From JADGHX01 sp035760965 (GTDB lineage Bacteria; Pseudomonadota; Gammaproteobacteria; Steroidobacterales; Steroidobacteraceae), in NCBI GenBank assembly GCA_035760965.1, contig DASTRY010000031.1, positions 1 to 32,063 of the forward strand: a DNA stretch of 32,063 nt, read 5' to 3'. Positions 18,541 to 26,872 of this stretch are shown here, piece by piece. Under the pieces are notes generated by a model. The model was given only the letters and a program-made list of their open reading frames with translations. It did not search any database and was not told where the DNA came from. A program made the position numbers and the translations under genes. Numbering within the stretch: the first letter of the stretch is position 1; each line of letters opens with the position of its first letter.

Positions 18541-19284
18541 ATGGCTGGTGCTGCGCCCCTTACTTTATTTCTCATTCCCGGGATCCTCTGCGATGCGCGT
18601 GTCTGGGCGAGCCAGCGCGCGGCACTCGCGGATCTCGCGGACGTCCGCGTTGCCGAGCACGGCATGCGGAGCACGCTTCCCGCTCTCGCCGAGGACATTC
18701 TCGAGAAGGCCCCCGCGCGGTTCGCCGTCGCGGGCCACTCGATGGGCGGGCGCATCGCGCTCGAAGTGTTTCGCGCGGCGCCGGAGCGCGTAGCTGGCAT
18801 CGCGCTCATGGACACTGGGCATCATCCCTTTCCGGTGGGCGAGGCGGGCAAGCGCGAGGCGGACGGCCGCTTTCGCTTGCTCGCGAAAGCGCGCACCGAG
18901 GGCATGCGCGCGATGGCGGGCGAATGGGTGCAGAAGATGGTGCATCCCGCGCGGCTCTCGGACACGGCGCTGATCAACAGCGTGCTGGACATGTTCGAGG
19001 CGCAAACGCCGGAGCTCTACGCCGCGCAGATTCACGCGATGCTGAACCGGCCGGACGGCGGCCCGCTTCTGGGCCAGATCAAGTGCCCGGCGCTCGTACT
19101 CTGCGGACACGAGGACGCCTGGTCGCCGGCGGCGCGGCATCACGACATGGCGACGCGCATCCCGGGCAGCATGCTGGTCGATATCCCGAATTGCGGGCAC
19201 ATGTCGACGCTCGAGCGGCCCGAGGCGGTGAACGAGGCGATGCGCGCCTGGCTGCACAAGGTGATCGAGAGCGAACGACGATGA
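18541..19284 (+). CDS. Alpha/beta hydrolase
   Basis: This 247-residue hydrolase has a catalytic triad that can be read directly: Ser67 in GHSMGG, Asp192 in GHEDAWS, and His220 in NCGHMSTLE. It has no signal peptide, so it acts in the cytoplasm, perhaps as an esterase or a C-C bond hydrolase. Its substrate is not evident. The stop overlaps the next start (ATGA), tying it to the NAD(P) oxidoreductase, and it begins 77 bases after pobA. A TTGACG hexamer at 18505-18510 resembles a promoter -35 box, though no good -10 box follows. The ATG has no clear ribosome-binding motif. Confidence 0.9.
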   Translation: MAGAAPLTLFLIPGILCDARVWASQRAALADLADVRVAEHGMRSTLPALAEDILEKAPARFAVAGHSMGGRIALEVFRAAPERVAGIALMDTGHHPFPVGEAGKREADGRFRLLAKARTEGMRAMAGEWVQKMVHPARLSDTALINSVLDMFEAQTPELYAAQIHAMLNRPDGGPLLGQIKCPALVLCGHEDAWSPAARHHDMATRIPGSMLVDIPNCGHMSTLERPEAVNEAMRAWLHKVIESERR

Positions 19285-20189
19285 GCGTGGAATTCAAACG
19301 GATCGCGGTGATCGGCTTCGGTGAAGCCGGCACCATCCTGGGAACGGACCTCGTCGCGGCGGGCTGCCGCGTCGCGACGTACGACATTCTCTTCGAGGCC
19401 GAGCACGCGCGGGCGGCGATGCGGGCGAAGGCGGAGCGTGCCCACGTGCGCGCGGCGGATACGCTGGCCGAAGCCGCCAAGGATGCGCAACTCGTCATTT
19501 CCGCCGTGACCGCGTCGTCGTCTGGCGATGTCGCGGCGGAAGCCGCGCGCTACATGCGCGCGGGACAAGTCTTCCTGGACATCAACTCGTGCTCGCCCGC
19601 CAAGAAGCAATCGAGTGCGCAAACGCTGGAGTCGTCGGGGGCGGACTACGTGGAAGCCGCCGTCATGGCGCCCGTCCCGCCGCAGCGCCTGAAGGTGCCG
19701 ATGCTCCTCGGCGGCCGCCGGGCTGCCGACATCGCTCCCGCACTGACGAAGCTGGGCATGAACGTGCGGGTCGTCGCCGACAAGATCGGTGTGGCGTCCG
19801 CCGTGAAGATGTGTCGCAGCGTGGTGATCAAGGGCATCGAAGCGCTCGCCGTCGAATCGATGCTGGCCGCGCGACGCTTCGGCGCCGAAGAGCAGGTGCT
19901 CGCGTCTCTCGAACAGACGTATCCCGACATGGGCTGGGAGAAGGGTCTGCCGGACTATCTGATCAGCCGCGTGGCCGAGCACGGCCGGCGGCGCGCCGCC
20001 GAGATGCGCGAGGTCGCGCGCACGCTGCGCGATGTCGGCATTGCGCCGCTCATGGCTTCGGCCACCGCCGAGCGGCAGGACTTCCTCATCGACGAGATGA
20101 CCGCTCACGGCCTCGCCTACGAACAGGACAAACCGTTCTCCTGGCGCGCGCTCGCCGATACGCTCGCAACCGACCGGAAGAAGCGCTGA
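19281..20189 (+). CDS. NAD(P)-dependent oxidoreductase, 6-phosphogluconate dehydrogenase-like with DUF1932 C-terminal domain
   Basis: This 302-residue protein has an N-terminal Rossmann fold (IAVIGFGEAGTILG, residues 8-21), the VFLDINSCSPAKK segment resembling the substrate-binding motif of beta-hydroxyacid dehydrogenases, and Lys176 (ASAVKMCRS) at the position of their catalytic lysine. The helical C-terminal half (from about 200) matches the DUF1932 type. Such enzymes typically oxidise a hydroxy acid or reduce the corresponding keto acid with NAD(P). It overlaps the hydrolase gene by 4 bases and precedes the amidohydrolase by 45 bases. The substrate is unknown. Confidence 0.85.
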   Translation: MSVEFKRIAVIGFGEAGTILGTDLVAAGCRVATYDILFEAEHARAAMRAKAERAHVRAADTLAEAAKDAQLVISAVTASSSGDVAAEAARYMRAGQVFLDINSCSPAKKQSSAQTLESSGADYVEAAVMAPVPPQRLKVPMLLGGRRAADIAPALTKLGMNVRVVADKIGVASAVKMCRSVVIKGIEALAVESMLAARRFGAEEQVLASLEQTYPDMGWEKGLPDYLISRVAEHGRRRAAEMREVARTLRDVGIAPLMASATAERQDFLIDEMTAHGLAYEQDKPFSWRALADTLATDRKKR

Positions 20190-20234
20190 CGGCGCGCCCG
20201 GCATTCCTTCACTCAGTCCGCGGATGAATTCCTG

Positions 20235-21119
20235 ATGGCCAAATACCAGCCGGCTCTGAAGCTCGCCGATCTCGTGGCGATCGACATGCACGTGCACGCC
20301 AGCGTTTCACAGCGCCAGCCGCCCGACCCTTACAACGCCATGCTCGACGAGGCGCTCGCGAAGTACTTCAAGTCGCGCTTGCCGCCAACGACGCCCGAAG
20401 TCGCGCAGTTCTATCGCGAGCGCAAGATGGCGGCGGTGATCTTCACCGTCGATGCCGAGGCGAGCTTCGGTGGCGCACGCATCTCGAACGAGGAGATCGC
20501 GGAAGTCGCGGCCGAGCACAACGATGTGCTGATTCCGTTCGCGAGCATCGATCCGGCCAAGGGCAAGATGGGCGCGCGCGAAGCGCGGCGGCTCATCTCC
20601 GAGTACGGCGTGCGCGGATTCAAGTTTCATCCCTCGCTGCAGGGGTTCTATCCGAACGACCGCAGCGCTTACGTGCTCTACGAAGCGATTGCCGAGGCAA
20701 AGCTGCCTGCGCTCTTCCACACCGGTCAGACGGGGGTCGGGGCGCGCGTCCGGGGCGGCATGGGCGTGCGGCTGAAGTACTCGAACCCGATGTTCCTCGA
20801 CGATGTGGCCGCGGACTTCCCGGACATGACCATCATTCTTGCTCACCCGTCCTTCCCGTGGCAGGACGAGGCGCTGGCCGTGGCGACGCACAAGCCGAAC
20901 GTCTACATCGATCTGTCGGGCTGGTCCCCGAAATACTTCCCCGCGAATCTCGTGCAGTACGCGAACACCCTGCTGAAGGACCGCGTGCTCTTCGGATCGG
21001 ACTATCCTGCGTTGACCCCGGACCGCTGGATCACGGACTTCGACACGCTGACGATCAAGCCGGAGGTACGGCCCTTGATCATGAAGGAGAACGCCGTGCG
21101 GCTCCTCGGCCTGAAATAG
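20235..21119 (+). CDS. Amidohydrolase 2 (ACMSD-like) family protein
   Basis: This 294-residue TIM-barrel protein belongs to the amidohydrolase-2 group, which includes decarboxylases of aromatic acids (ACMSD, gamma-resorcylate decarboxylase) as well as hydrolases and hydratases. Metal-site candidates are His19 and His21 (DMHVHAS), His162 (LFHTGQTG), His204 (LAHPSFPW) and Asp256 (GSDYP), so the active site looks complete. Non-oxidative decarboxylation and hydrolysis cannot be told apart from sequence. It is not close to the 2-pyrone-4,6-dicarboxylate lactonase LigI. Its stop codon forms part of the AGGAG ribosome-binding motif for the next gene. Confidence 0.87.
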   Translation: MAKYQPALKLADLVAIDMHVHASVSQRQPPDPYNAMLDEALAKYFKSRLPPTTPEVAQFYRERKMAAVIFTVDAEASFGGARISNEEIAEVAAEHNDVLIPFASIDPAKGKMGAREARRLISEYGVRGFKFHPSLQGFYPNDRSAYVLYEAIAEAKLPALFHTGQTGVGARVRGGMGVRLKYSNPMFLDDVAADFPDMTIILAHPSFPWQDEALAVATHKPNVYIDLSGWSPKYFPANLVQYANTLLKDRVLFGSDYPALTPDRWITDFDTLTIKPEVRPLIMKENAVRLLGLK

Positions 21120-21129
21120 GAGCTGACCG

Positions 21130-22143
21130 ATGCCCGACTCCATGCTGGCCGTCGAGATCACGCGTCCGGGACCGCCCGAGGTGCTGCGGCTCACGGAACG
21201 GCCTGTGCCGGCGGTCGGGCCCGGCGAGGTGTTGATCCGCGTTGCCGCCGCCGGCGTGAATCGTCCGGATGTGCTCCAGCGGCAGGGGAATTACCCGCCG
21301 CCGCCCGGCACCACCGATATCCCGGGGCTCGAAGTCGCGGGCGAGGTGGTTCAGGTGGGCGAGGGAGCACGGCCAGCTGCGCCGTCGGATCGAGCCTGGC
21401 AGGTCGGCGACAAGGTGTGCGCGCTCGTTGCGGGCGGCGGGTACGCGCAGTACGTCGCCGCGCCGGGGGTGCAATGCCTGCCGATTCCTGCGCAGCTCTC
21501 CATGGAACAGGCCGCGGCGCTTCCCGAGACCTTCTTCACCGTCTATTTGAATGTCGTCGAGCGGGGTGAGCTGCAAGCAGGCGACACGCTGCTCGTTCAC
21601 GGCGGCAGCAGCGGCATCGGCACGACGGCCATTCTGCTCGGCAAAGCACTGGGCGCGCACGTGATCGTCACGGCGGGAAGCGCCGCGAAGTGCGCGGCGT
21701 GTGTCCAGCTGGGTGCGGAGCTTGCGATCAACTATCGCGAGCAGGATTTCGTTCCGGCCGTGCTCGCCGCGACGGGCGAGAAGGGTGCGAACGTCATCCT
21801 CGACATGGTCGGCGGGGACTACATGCCTCGGAACATCAAGGCGGCTGCAGTCGATGGGCGCATCGCGCTGATCGCCGTTCAGGGCGGTACGCAGGCCAAC
21901 ATCGATTTGCGCGCTGTGCTGGTGAAGCGGCTGAAGATTGCTGGAGCAACGCTCAGGCCGCAGCCGGTGGAGCGCAAAGGGCGGATCGCTGCAGCGCTGC
22001 GCGCTCACGTCTGGCCGCTCTTCGAGAGTCGCCGGCTCGCGGCGCCGCCGATCTACGCGCGGTTCCCCCTGGCGGACGCCGCCAGGGCGCACGCGCTCAT
22101 GGAGGCGGGGGAACACATTGGCAAGATCGTTCTTTCGACTTAA
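21130..22143 (+). CDS. NAD(P)H quinone oxidoreductase, PIG3-like medium-chain reductase
   Basis: This 337-residue zinc-less member of the medium-chain dehydrogenase/reductase family has the quinone-reductase features AAAGVNRPDVLQRQGNYPPPPG and GLEVAGEV at the N-terminus and the nucleotide-binding motif HGGSSGIGTTAI in the middle. It also has LAINYREQDF and the C-terminal AARAHALMEAGEHIGKIVL. It probably reduces a quinone or an alpha,beta-unsaturated ketone with NADPH. The ribosome-binding AGGAG at 21118-21122 overlaps the previous stop codon, so translation is coupled to the amidohydrolase. Its place in the pathway is not known. Confidence 0.92.
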   Translation: MPDSMLAVEITRPGPPEVLRLTERPVPAVGPGEVLIRVAAAGVNRPDVLQRQGNYPPPPGTTDIPGLEVAGEVVQVGEGARPAAPSDRAWQVGDKVCALVAGGGYAQYVAAPGVQCLPIPAQLSMEQAAALPETFFTVYLNVVERGELQAGDTLLVHGGSSGIGTTAILLGKALGAHVIVTAGSAAKCAACVQLGAELAINYREQDFVPAVLAATGEKGANVILDMVGGDYMPRNIKAAAVDGRIALIAVQGGTQANIDLRAVLVKRLKIAGATLRPQPVERKGRIAAALRAHVWPLFESRRLAAPPIYARFPLADAARAHALMEAGEHIGKIVLST

Positions 22144-22257
22144 CCGGGCGGCGTGACTAGCGGGTTGCCGCAATCCGCTCGCTGGTTCACATAAGAGGGC
22201 CCGTTTTCAGGTAAAGTCCGGGCGCGCGGACCGGGACCGCGGTGGAGAAACGTCAAC

Positions 22258-23439
22258 ATGTTCGATCCAGAGCTCCTTTACGGTGTGACCAATTTGCCCT
22301 GGTGGGGCTTGGCCTTGGTGACCTACGGGCTGATCCAGCTCATGTTCCTCGGCATCACCTTGTACTTGCACCGGGACCAGTCGCACGGGGGGCTCGAGCT
22401 GCATCCCATCCTGCGTCATTTCTTCCGCTTCTGGCTGTGGCTGTGCTCGGGCACGGTCACGAAGGAGTGGGTGGCCGTCCATCGACGCCATCACGCGTAT
22501 GCGGACCAGCCGGGTGACCCGCACAGCCCGGTCGTCTTCGGCCTGAAGAAGGTTCTGCTCGAAGGCTACGAGCTGTATGTGGCCGGGGCGCGCGACAAGG
22601 AGATCCTCGAGAACTACGGCCGCGGCACCCCGGACGACTGGGTCGAGCGCAACGTCTACAGCCGTTTTCCGAAGACCGGCATCGTTCTCTTCTCCATCAT
22701 CCAGCTCATCCTGTTCGGCGTTCCGGCCATCCTGATGGTCACCATTCAGCTCGCCGCGCAGCCGTTCTTCGCCGCGGGCGTCATCAACGGTCTGGGCCAC
22801 CACACCGGCTATCGCAGCTTCGAGATGGCTTCGGCCGCGACCAACATCATTCCGTGGGGGCTCTTCATCGCCGGTGAAGAGCTGCACAACAACCACCATG
22901 CCTTCCCGTGGTCGGCGCGCTTCTCGCTGCAGCGCTGGGAATTCGACATGGGCTGGCTGTTCATCAAGATCTTCTCGTTCTTCGGTCTTGCCAAGGTGAA
23001 GCGCGTGGCGCCGCGGCCGCGTCTCGAGAAAAAGAAGAAGACGCTCGACACCGAGACGGTGCAGGCGCTCTTCACCAACCGCATGTACGTGCTGCGCGAT
23101 TACGCGCGCCGCGTCGTGCGTCCGGTGTGCCGCGAGATTCAGCGTCGCGAGCCGCACGGCGCCATTCCGCCGGCCGCGCCGAAGCTGCTCATCCGCCATC
23201 CGGCGCTGCTGGCCGAGCAGGCGCAGCGCGCGCTGCGCGACCTGCTTGCGCGCCACAAGGAGCTCAAGACGATTCACGAGTTCCGGGAGCGCCTGACGCA
23301 GCTCTGGAACGACGCCAATCAGGCGCGTGCCGTTCAGGGCTTGAAGGAGTGGTGTGCGCAGGCGGAGGCGAGCGGCATTCGCGCCCTGCGCGACTTCGCG
23401 GCCCGTTTGCCGGCGTATTCGCGCGCGCCCGCGGCCTAG
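22258..23439 (+). CDS. Membrane fatty-acid desaturase (DesA-like acyl-lipid/acyl-CoA delta-9 type)
   Basis: This 393-residue diiron desaturase places a double bond in membrane fatty acids using O2. All three histidine boxes are present: HRDQSH (38-43), HRRHH (75-79) and HNNHH (210-214), within a hydrophobic membrane domain of about 250 residues. The C-terminal 135 residues (after a KKKK stretch near 258) are a helical, Arg/Glu-rich extension containing RALRDLLARHKELK and WCAQAEASGIRALRDFA. A GGAG ribosome-binding motif lies about 14 bases before the ATG. It is monocistronic by layout, with its stop 4 bases from the convergent lrp-type gene. Confidence 0.93.
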   Translation: MFDPELLYGVTNLPWWGLALVTYGLIQLMFLGITLYLHRDQSHGGLELHPILRHFFRFWLWLCSGTVTKEWVAVHRRHHAYADQPGDPHSPVVFGLKKVLLEGYELYVAGARDKEILENYGRGTPDDWVERNVYSRFPKTGIVLFSIIQLILFGVPAILMVTIQLAAQPFFAAGVINGLGHHTGYRSFEMASAATNIIPWGLFIAGEELHNNHHAFPWSARFSLQRWEFDMGWLFIKIFSFFGLAKVKRVAPRPRLEKKKKTLDTETVQALFTNRMYVLRDYARRVVRPVCREIQRREPHGAIPPAAPKLLIRHPALLAEQAQRALRDLLARHKELKTIHEFRERLTQLWNDANQARAVQGLKEWCAQAEASGIRALRDFAARLPAYSRAPAA

Positions 23440-23443
23440 TCGG

Positions 23444-23902
23444 TCACTTCATCGGCAACGCCGTCGCACGGGTCACCGTGCGGACGGCGAAGCTGGAGTG
23501 CACGCGGGCAACGCTCGGCAGCCGCGCGAGCGCCTGATGCAGCCGCTCGAAATCCGCTAGATCGGCGACGACCACCCGCAGCAGGTAGTCGTAGTCGCCC
23601 GTCATCAAATAGCACTCCATCACCTCGGGTATCTTCCGGGCCGCCGTCTCGAAGGCGTCGAGACCGGCCTGCGCCTGCCGATCGAGCGTGATGTTCACGA
23701 ACACGTTTACCGGATACCCGGCCTTCTGCTGATTGAGTACGGCCGTGTAGCCCTCGATCAGGCCAGACTCCTCGAGCGCCCGCACGCGCCGCAGACAGGC
23801 CGATTCCGACAGGCTGACCTTCTCCGCAAGCGCGGCGTTCGTGATCCGGGCGTCCTGCTGCAGGATCTTGAGGATGGCGCGATCGTAGCGATCGAGGTCC
23901 AT
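23444..23902 (-). CDS. Lrp/AsnC-family regulator (probable regulator of ald)
   Basis: This 152-residue protein has the N-terminal helix-turn-helix of the family (LDRYDRAILKILQQDARITNAALAEKVSLS, then CLRRVRALEESGLI) and a C-terminal RAM ligand-binding domain (VFVNITLD, CYLMTGDYDYLLRVVV). It is divergent from the alanine dehydrogenase gene across 150 bases, as with AldR/Lrp regulators that activate ald in the presence of alanine. The target is inferred from this layout. It converges with the desaturase with only 4 bases between their stop codons. Confidence 0.94.
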   Translation of the reverse strand: MDLDRYDRAILKILQQDARITNAALAEKVSLSESACLRRVRALEESGLIEGYTAVLNQQKAGYPVNVFVNITLDRQAQAGLDAFETAARKIPEVMECYLMTGDYDYLLRVVVADLADFERLHQALARLPSVARVHSSFAVRTVTRATALPMK

Positions 23903-24052
23903 TGGCGCAGGATTCTTTCGTGGACGGCCCGATGAGCGGCAGATTCTGCCACGCCGCTCGACCTGCCGCGACCACTACGCAAGGGGGCACCCCGGGCGGC
24001 TCGTAATCTTGCTGTCCGGTTCACAGCCCGCAGATCCAAACCGGAGCCTCCC

Positions 24053-25138
24053 ATGCGAATCGGCGTCCCTCGCGAGATCAAGGTCCACGAATACCGGGTG
24101 GGGCTCGTGCCGGCGGGGGTCCGCGAGCTCACCGCCGCGGGCCATGAGGTCATCGTCGAAGCCGGAGCCGGCAAGGGCATTGGCGTCGACGACGCCGAAT
24201 ACGAAGCCTGCGAAGCGAAGATCGTCGCCAGCGCCGAGCAGGTGTTCGAGGGCGCCGAGCTGATCGTGAAGGTGAAGGAGCCGCAGCCCCGGGAGTACGC
24301 GATGCTCCGGCCGGGGCAGGTGCTCTTCACCTACCTGCATCTCGCGGCGGATCGCGAGCAGGCTCTCGGGCTGATGAAATCCGGCGCCACCGCTATCGCC
24401 TACGAGACCGTCACCGATCGCAACGGGCGCCTGCCGCTGCTCACGCCGATGAGCGAGGTGGCCGGGCGCATGTCCGTACAGGTGGGCGCCGGCTGCCTGC
24501 AGAAGGCGGCGGGCGGCTTCGGAGTGCTGCTGGGCGGCGTGCCGGGCGTGCCGCCCGCGAAGGTCGTCATTCTCGGCGGCGGCGTCGCCGGCACGAATGC
24601 CGCCGAAATGGCGCTCGGGCTGCGTGCGGACGTCACGGTCGTCGATCGCTCGGTCGACAGGTTGCGTGAGCTTTCATTCAACTTCGGTGGGGCGCTGCGC
24701 ACGGCGTACTCCACGGCCGAGACCATCGAGCGGCTCGTGCTCGACGCGGATCTCGTCATCGGCGCCGTCCTGCTGGTCGGCGCGGCGGCTCCGAAGCTCG
24801 TGACACGCGCCATGGTCAAGCGGATGAAGCCCGGCGCGGTGCTCGTCGACATCGCCATCGATCAGGGCGGCTGCTTCGAAACCAGCCATCCGACGACGCA
24901 CGCGGAGCCGACGTTCATCGTCGACGGCGTCATTCACTACTGTGTGGCGAACATGCCCGGCGCCGTGCCGCGCACGTCGACCTTCGCGCTGACGAACGCC
25001 ACGCTGCCCTATGTCCGCGCGCTCGCGGACTATGGTTGGGAAAAGGCGATGCAGAAAGATCCCGGCCTGGCGGCCGGTCTCAACGTCCACGCGGGCAAGA
25101 TCACCCACCAGGCAGTCGCGAGCGCATTGGGACTCTGA
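24053..25138 (+). CDS. ald: Alanine dehydrogenase
   Basis: This 361-residue cytoplasmic enzyme interconverts L-alanine with pyruvate and ammonia using NAD. Residues important in characterised enzymes occur at the same numbers: Arg15 (HEYRVGL), Lys75 (KVKEPQ), His96 (YLHLAAD) and Asp270 (DIAIDQGG). The NAD-binding motif GGGVAGTNAAEMALGL is in the middle. The length is that of the family, and the start MRIGVPREIK is canonical. The gene is divergent from the Lrp-type regulator. After it, 103 bases lead to the YceI gene with only a weak 5-base stem (25193-25213) in between. Confidence 0.97.
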   Translation: MRIGVPREIKVHEYRVGLVPAGVRELTAAGHEVIVEAGAGKGIGVDDAEYEACEAKIVASAEQVFEGAELIVKVKEPQPREYAMLRPGQVLFTYLHLAADREQALGLMKSGATAIAYETVTDRNGRLPLLTPMSEVAGRMSVQVGAGCLQKAAGGFGVLLGGVPGVPPAKVVILGGGVAGTNAAEMALGLRADVTVVDRSVDRLRELSFNFGGALRTAYSTAETIERLVLDADLVIGAVLLVGAAAPKLVTRAMVKRMKPGAVLVDIAIDQGGCFETSHPTTHAEPTFIVDGVIHYCVANMPGAVPRTSTFALTNATLPYVRALADYGWEKAMQKDPGLAAGLNVHAGKITHQAVASALGL

Positions 25139-25241
25139 GTCGCTACTTCCAGGCAGGGCCTTGCTCCCGTTAGGCTACCGCTCCCGCGCGTCAGGGGCGC
25201 GGCCTAATCCCCTCTTTGGTCTCTTGCGAAAGGATGGAACG

Positions 25242-25832
25242 ATGAAGGCCACACTGCTCGCCGGTGCGCTCGGATTGACCCTCGCGGTCGTCGCGAACGC
25301 CGCCCCCGTCACCTACAAGATCGATCCCGATCACACGTATCCGAGCTTCGCGGCCGATCACATGGGCGGGCTCTCGGTGCTGCGCGGGACGTTCAAGTCG
25401 ACGTCCGGCTCGATCACGCTCGACAAGGCGGCGAAGACGGGCACCGTCGACATCACGATCGACACGACCTCGCTCGCGTTCACGAACGACAAGCTGAGCG
25501 AGCACGCGAAGAAGGACCCGAAGATGTTCGACGTCGCGAATCACCCGACCGCGACGTACAAAGGCAAGATCAGCAAGTGGAGCGGCGACACGCCCACCGA
25601 AGTGGCCGGCGAGCTGACCCTGAAAGGGGTGACGAAGCCGGTGACGCTGAAGATCAACCAGTTCCAGTGCAAGCCGCATCCGATGCGCAAGGGCAACGAA
25701 GTCTGCGGGGCCGATGCGACCGGCACGCTCAACCGCTACGACTTCGGCATCACCTACGGGGACAACTTCGGCTTCAAGCCGGAAGTGACCCTCGCCATCG
25801 AAATCGAGGCGCTCGCGCCGCAATCGACCTGA
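25242..25832 (+). CDS. Secreted YceI-family lipid/isoprenoid-binding protein
   Basis: This 196-residue protein carries a signal peptide (MKATLLAGALGLTLAVVANA) and then the YceI lipocalin-like barrel: TYKIDPDHTYPSFAADHMG at the start, GTVDITIDTTSLAF, DVANHPTATYKGKI, GELTLKGVTKPVTL and EIEALAP at the end. Family members bind polyisoprenoids or fatty-acyl compounds in the periplasm. The ATG at 25242 was chosen because it follows AAGGATGG ribosome-binding sequence and starts the signal peptide. It lies 103 bases after ald and is followed by an intrinsic terminator. Whether it is co-transcribed with ald is unclear. Confidence 0.93.
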   Translation: MKATLLAGALGLTLAVVANAAPVTYKIDPDHTYPSFAADHMGGLSVLRGTFKSTSGSITLDKAAKTGTVDITIDTTSLAFTNDKLSEHAKKDPKMFDVANHPTATYKGKISKWSGDTPTEVAGELTLKGVTKPVTLKINQFQCKPHPMRKGNEVCGADATGTLNRYDFGITYGDNFGFKPEVTLAIEIEALAPQST

Positions 25833-25909
25833 GCGGACGCGGCGGCCCGCGGGCGCTGCAGCCCGCGTGGGTGCGCCGCCCGGCTGCGGTTCGCGCGGTC
25901 TGACAGATG

Positions 25910-25940
25910 AGGCGCGGTGGGCTCGCCACCGCGCCTTTTT
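25910..25940 (+). terminator. Intrinsic terminator after the YceI gene
   Basis: AGGCGCGGTGG (25910-25920) pairs perfectly with CCACCGCGCCT (25926-25936) around the loop GCTCG, followed by TTTTT (25936-25940). This is a textbook rho-independent terminator and separates the YceI gene from the cys operon. It is the strongest such signal in the window. The remaining 218-base gap (25833-26050) has a weaker stem at 25848-25867 and no gene. Confidence 0.9.
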
Positions 25941-26050
25941 CGTGGGCCGGGCCGTGCGTCATATGCTAATTCCGAAGAAGTCTGGCGCCGGGCACCCCAT
26001 TCGCACGGTCCGCCGGAGGCTCTCGGGTACACTGCCGCGCGAGGTCGATC

Positions 26051-26872
26051 GTGTCGGACAGTCAGCTTCTAGAGGTCATGGTCTCCGCCGCCATCGAGGC
26101 GGGTCGCGCCGCGTGTGCCATCTACCGCGGGCAGTTCCAGGTGGAGACCAAACAAGACCAATCGCCGGTCACGGCCGCGGATCACGCGGCGGAGGCGGTG
26201 ATCCTCGCGCGCCTCGCGGCGGCCGCGCCGACGATTCCGGTCGTCGCGGAGGAGCAGGTCGCCGCAGGTCGCATACCGCAAACGGGCCGCGAGTTCTTTC
26301 TCGTGGACCCGCTCGACGGCACGAAGGAATTCATCCAGCGGCGCGGCGATTTCACCGTGAACATTGCCTTGGTGCGGGACCGCTCGCCGGTGCTCGGTGT
26401 CGTGTATGCGCCCGAGAAGTCGCAACTGTTTGCCGGTGACGTCGGGGCGCAGCACGCGTTCCGCAGCGAGCAGTCGGTCGATCGGCTCGACACGGCGCCG
26501 CGCGCTGACATCCATGTGCGCACGCCGCCGGCGGTCGGGCTCACCGTCGTGGCGTCGCGTTCGCATCTGAACGCGGAGACCGATCAGTATCTGCGGCGCC
26601 TCAAGACATCGAAGCTCGTGTCCGTGGGTTCCTCGCTCAAGTTCTGTCTCGTCGCCTCCGGCGAGGCCGACGTCTATCCCCGGCTCGGCCCGACGATGGA
26701 GTGGGACACCGCGGCGGGGCACGCGGTGCTCGCGGCGGCCGGCGGTACCGTCATCACTCTGGACAGCACTCCGCTTCGCTATGGCAAACCCGAATTCCGC
26801 AATCCTTCTTTCATCGCGACGAGCACCCTCACGGTGCTGCCGCAGGCGTTCGGGACGGGTGTGAACGCATGA
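26051..26872 (+). CDS. cysQ: 3'(2'),5'-bisphosphate nucleotidase CysQ
   Basis: This 273-residue Mg-dependent phosphatase removes the 3' phosphate of PAP, the by-product of sulfate assimilation. The inositol-monophosphatase signatures are present: AEE (Glu67-Glu68), DPLDGTKEF (Asp86-Phe94) and EWDTAAGHAV (Asp219). The start is a GTG with a GAGG ribosome-binding motif 6 bases upstream. The stop overlaps cysD by 4 bases (ATGA), making it the first gene of a cysQ-cysD-cysNC operon. Confidence 0.95.
   Translation: MSDSQLLEVMVSAAIEAGRAACAIYRGQFQVETKQDQSPVTAADHAAEAVILARLAAAAPTIPVVAEEQVAAGRIPQTGREFFLVDPLDGTKEFIQRRGDFTVNIALVRDRSPVLGVVYAPEKSQLFAGDVGAQHAFRSEQSVDRLDTAPRADIHVRTPPAVGLTVVASRSHLNAETDQYLRRLKTSKLVSVGSSLKFCLVASGEADVYPRLGPTMEWDTAAGHAVLAAAGGTVITLDSTPLRYGKPEFRNPSFIATSTLTVLPQAFGTGVNA

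Noticed and set aside
22184..22217. A promoter before the desaturase (TTCACA with TAAAGT)
   Set aside because: The spacing is 20 bases and neither box is close to consensus.
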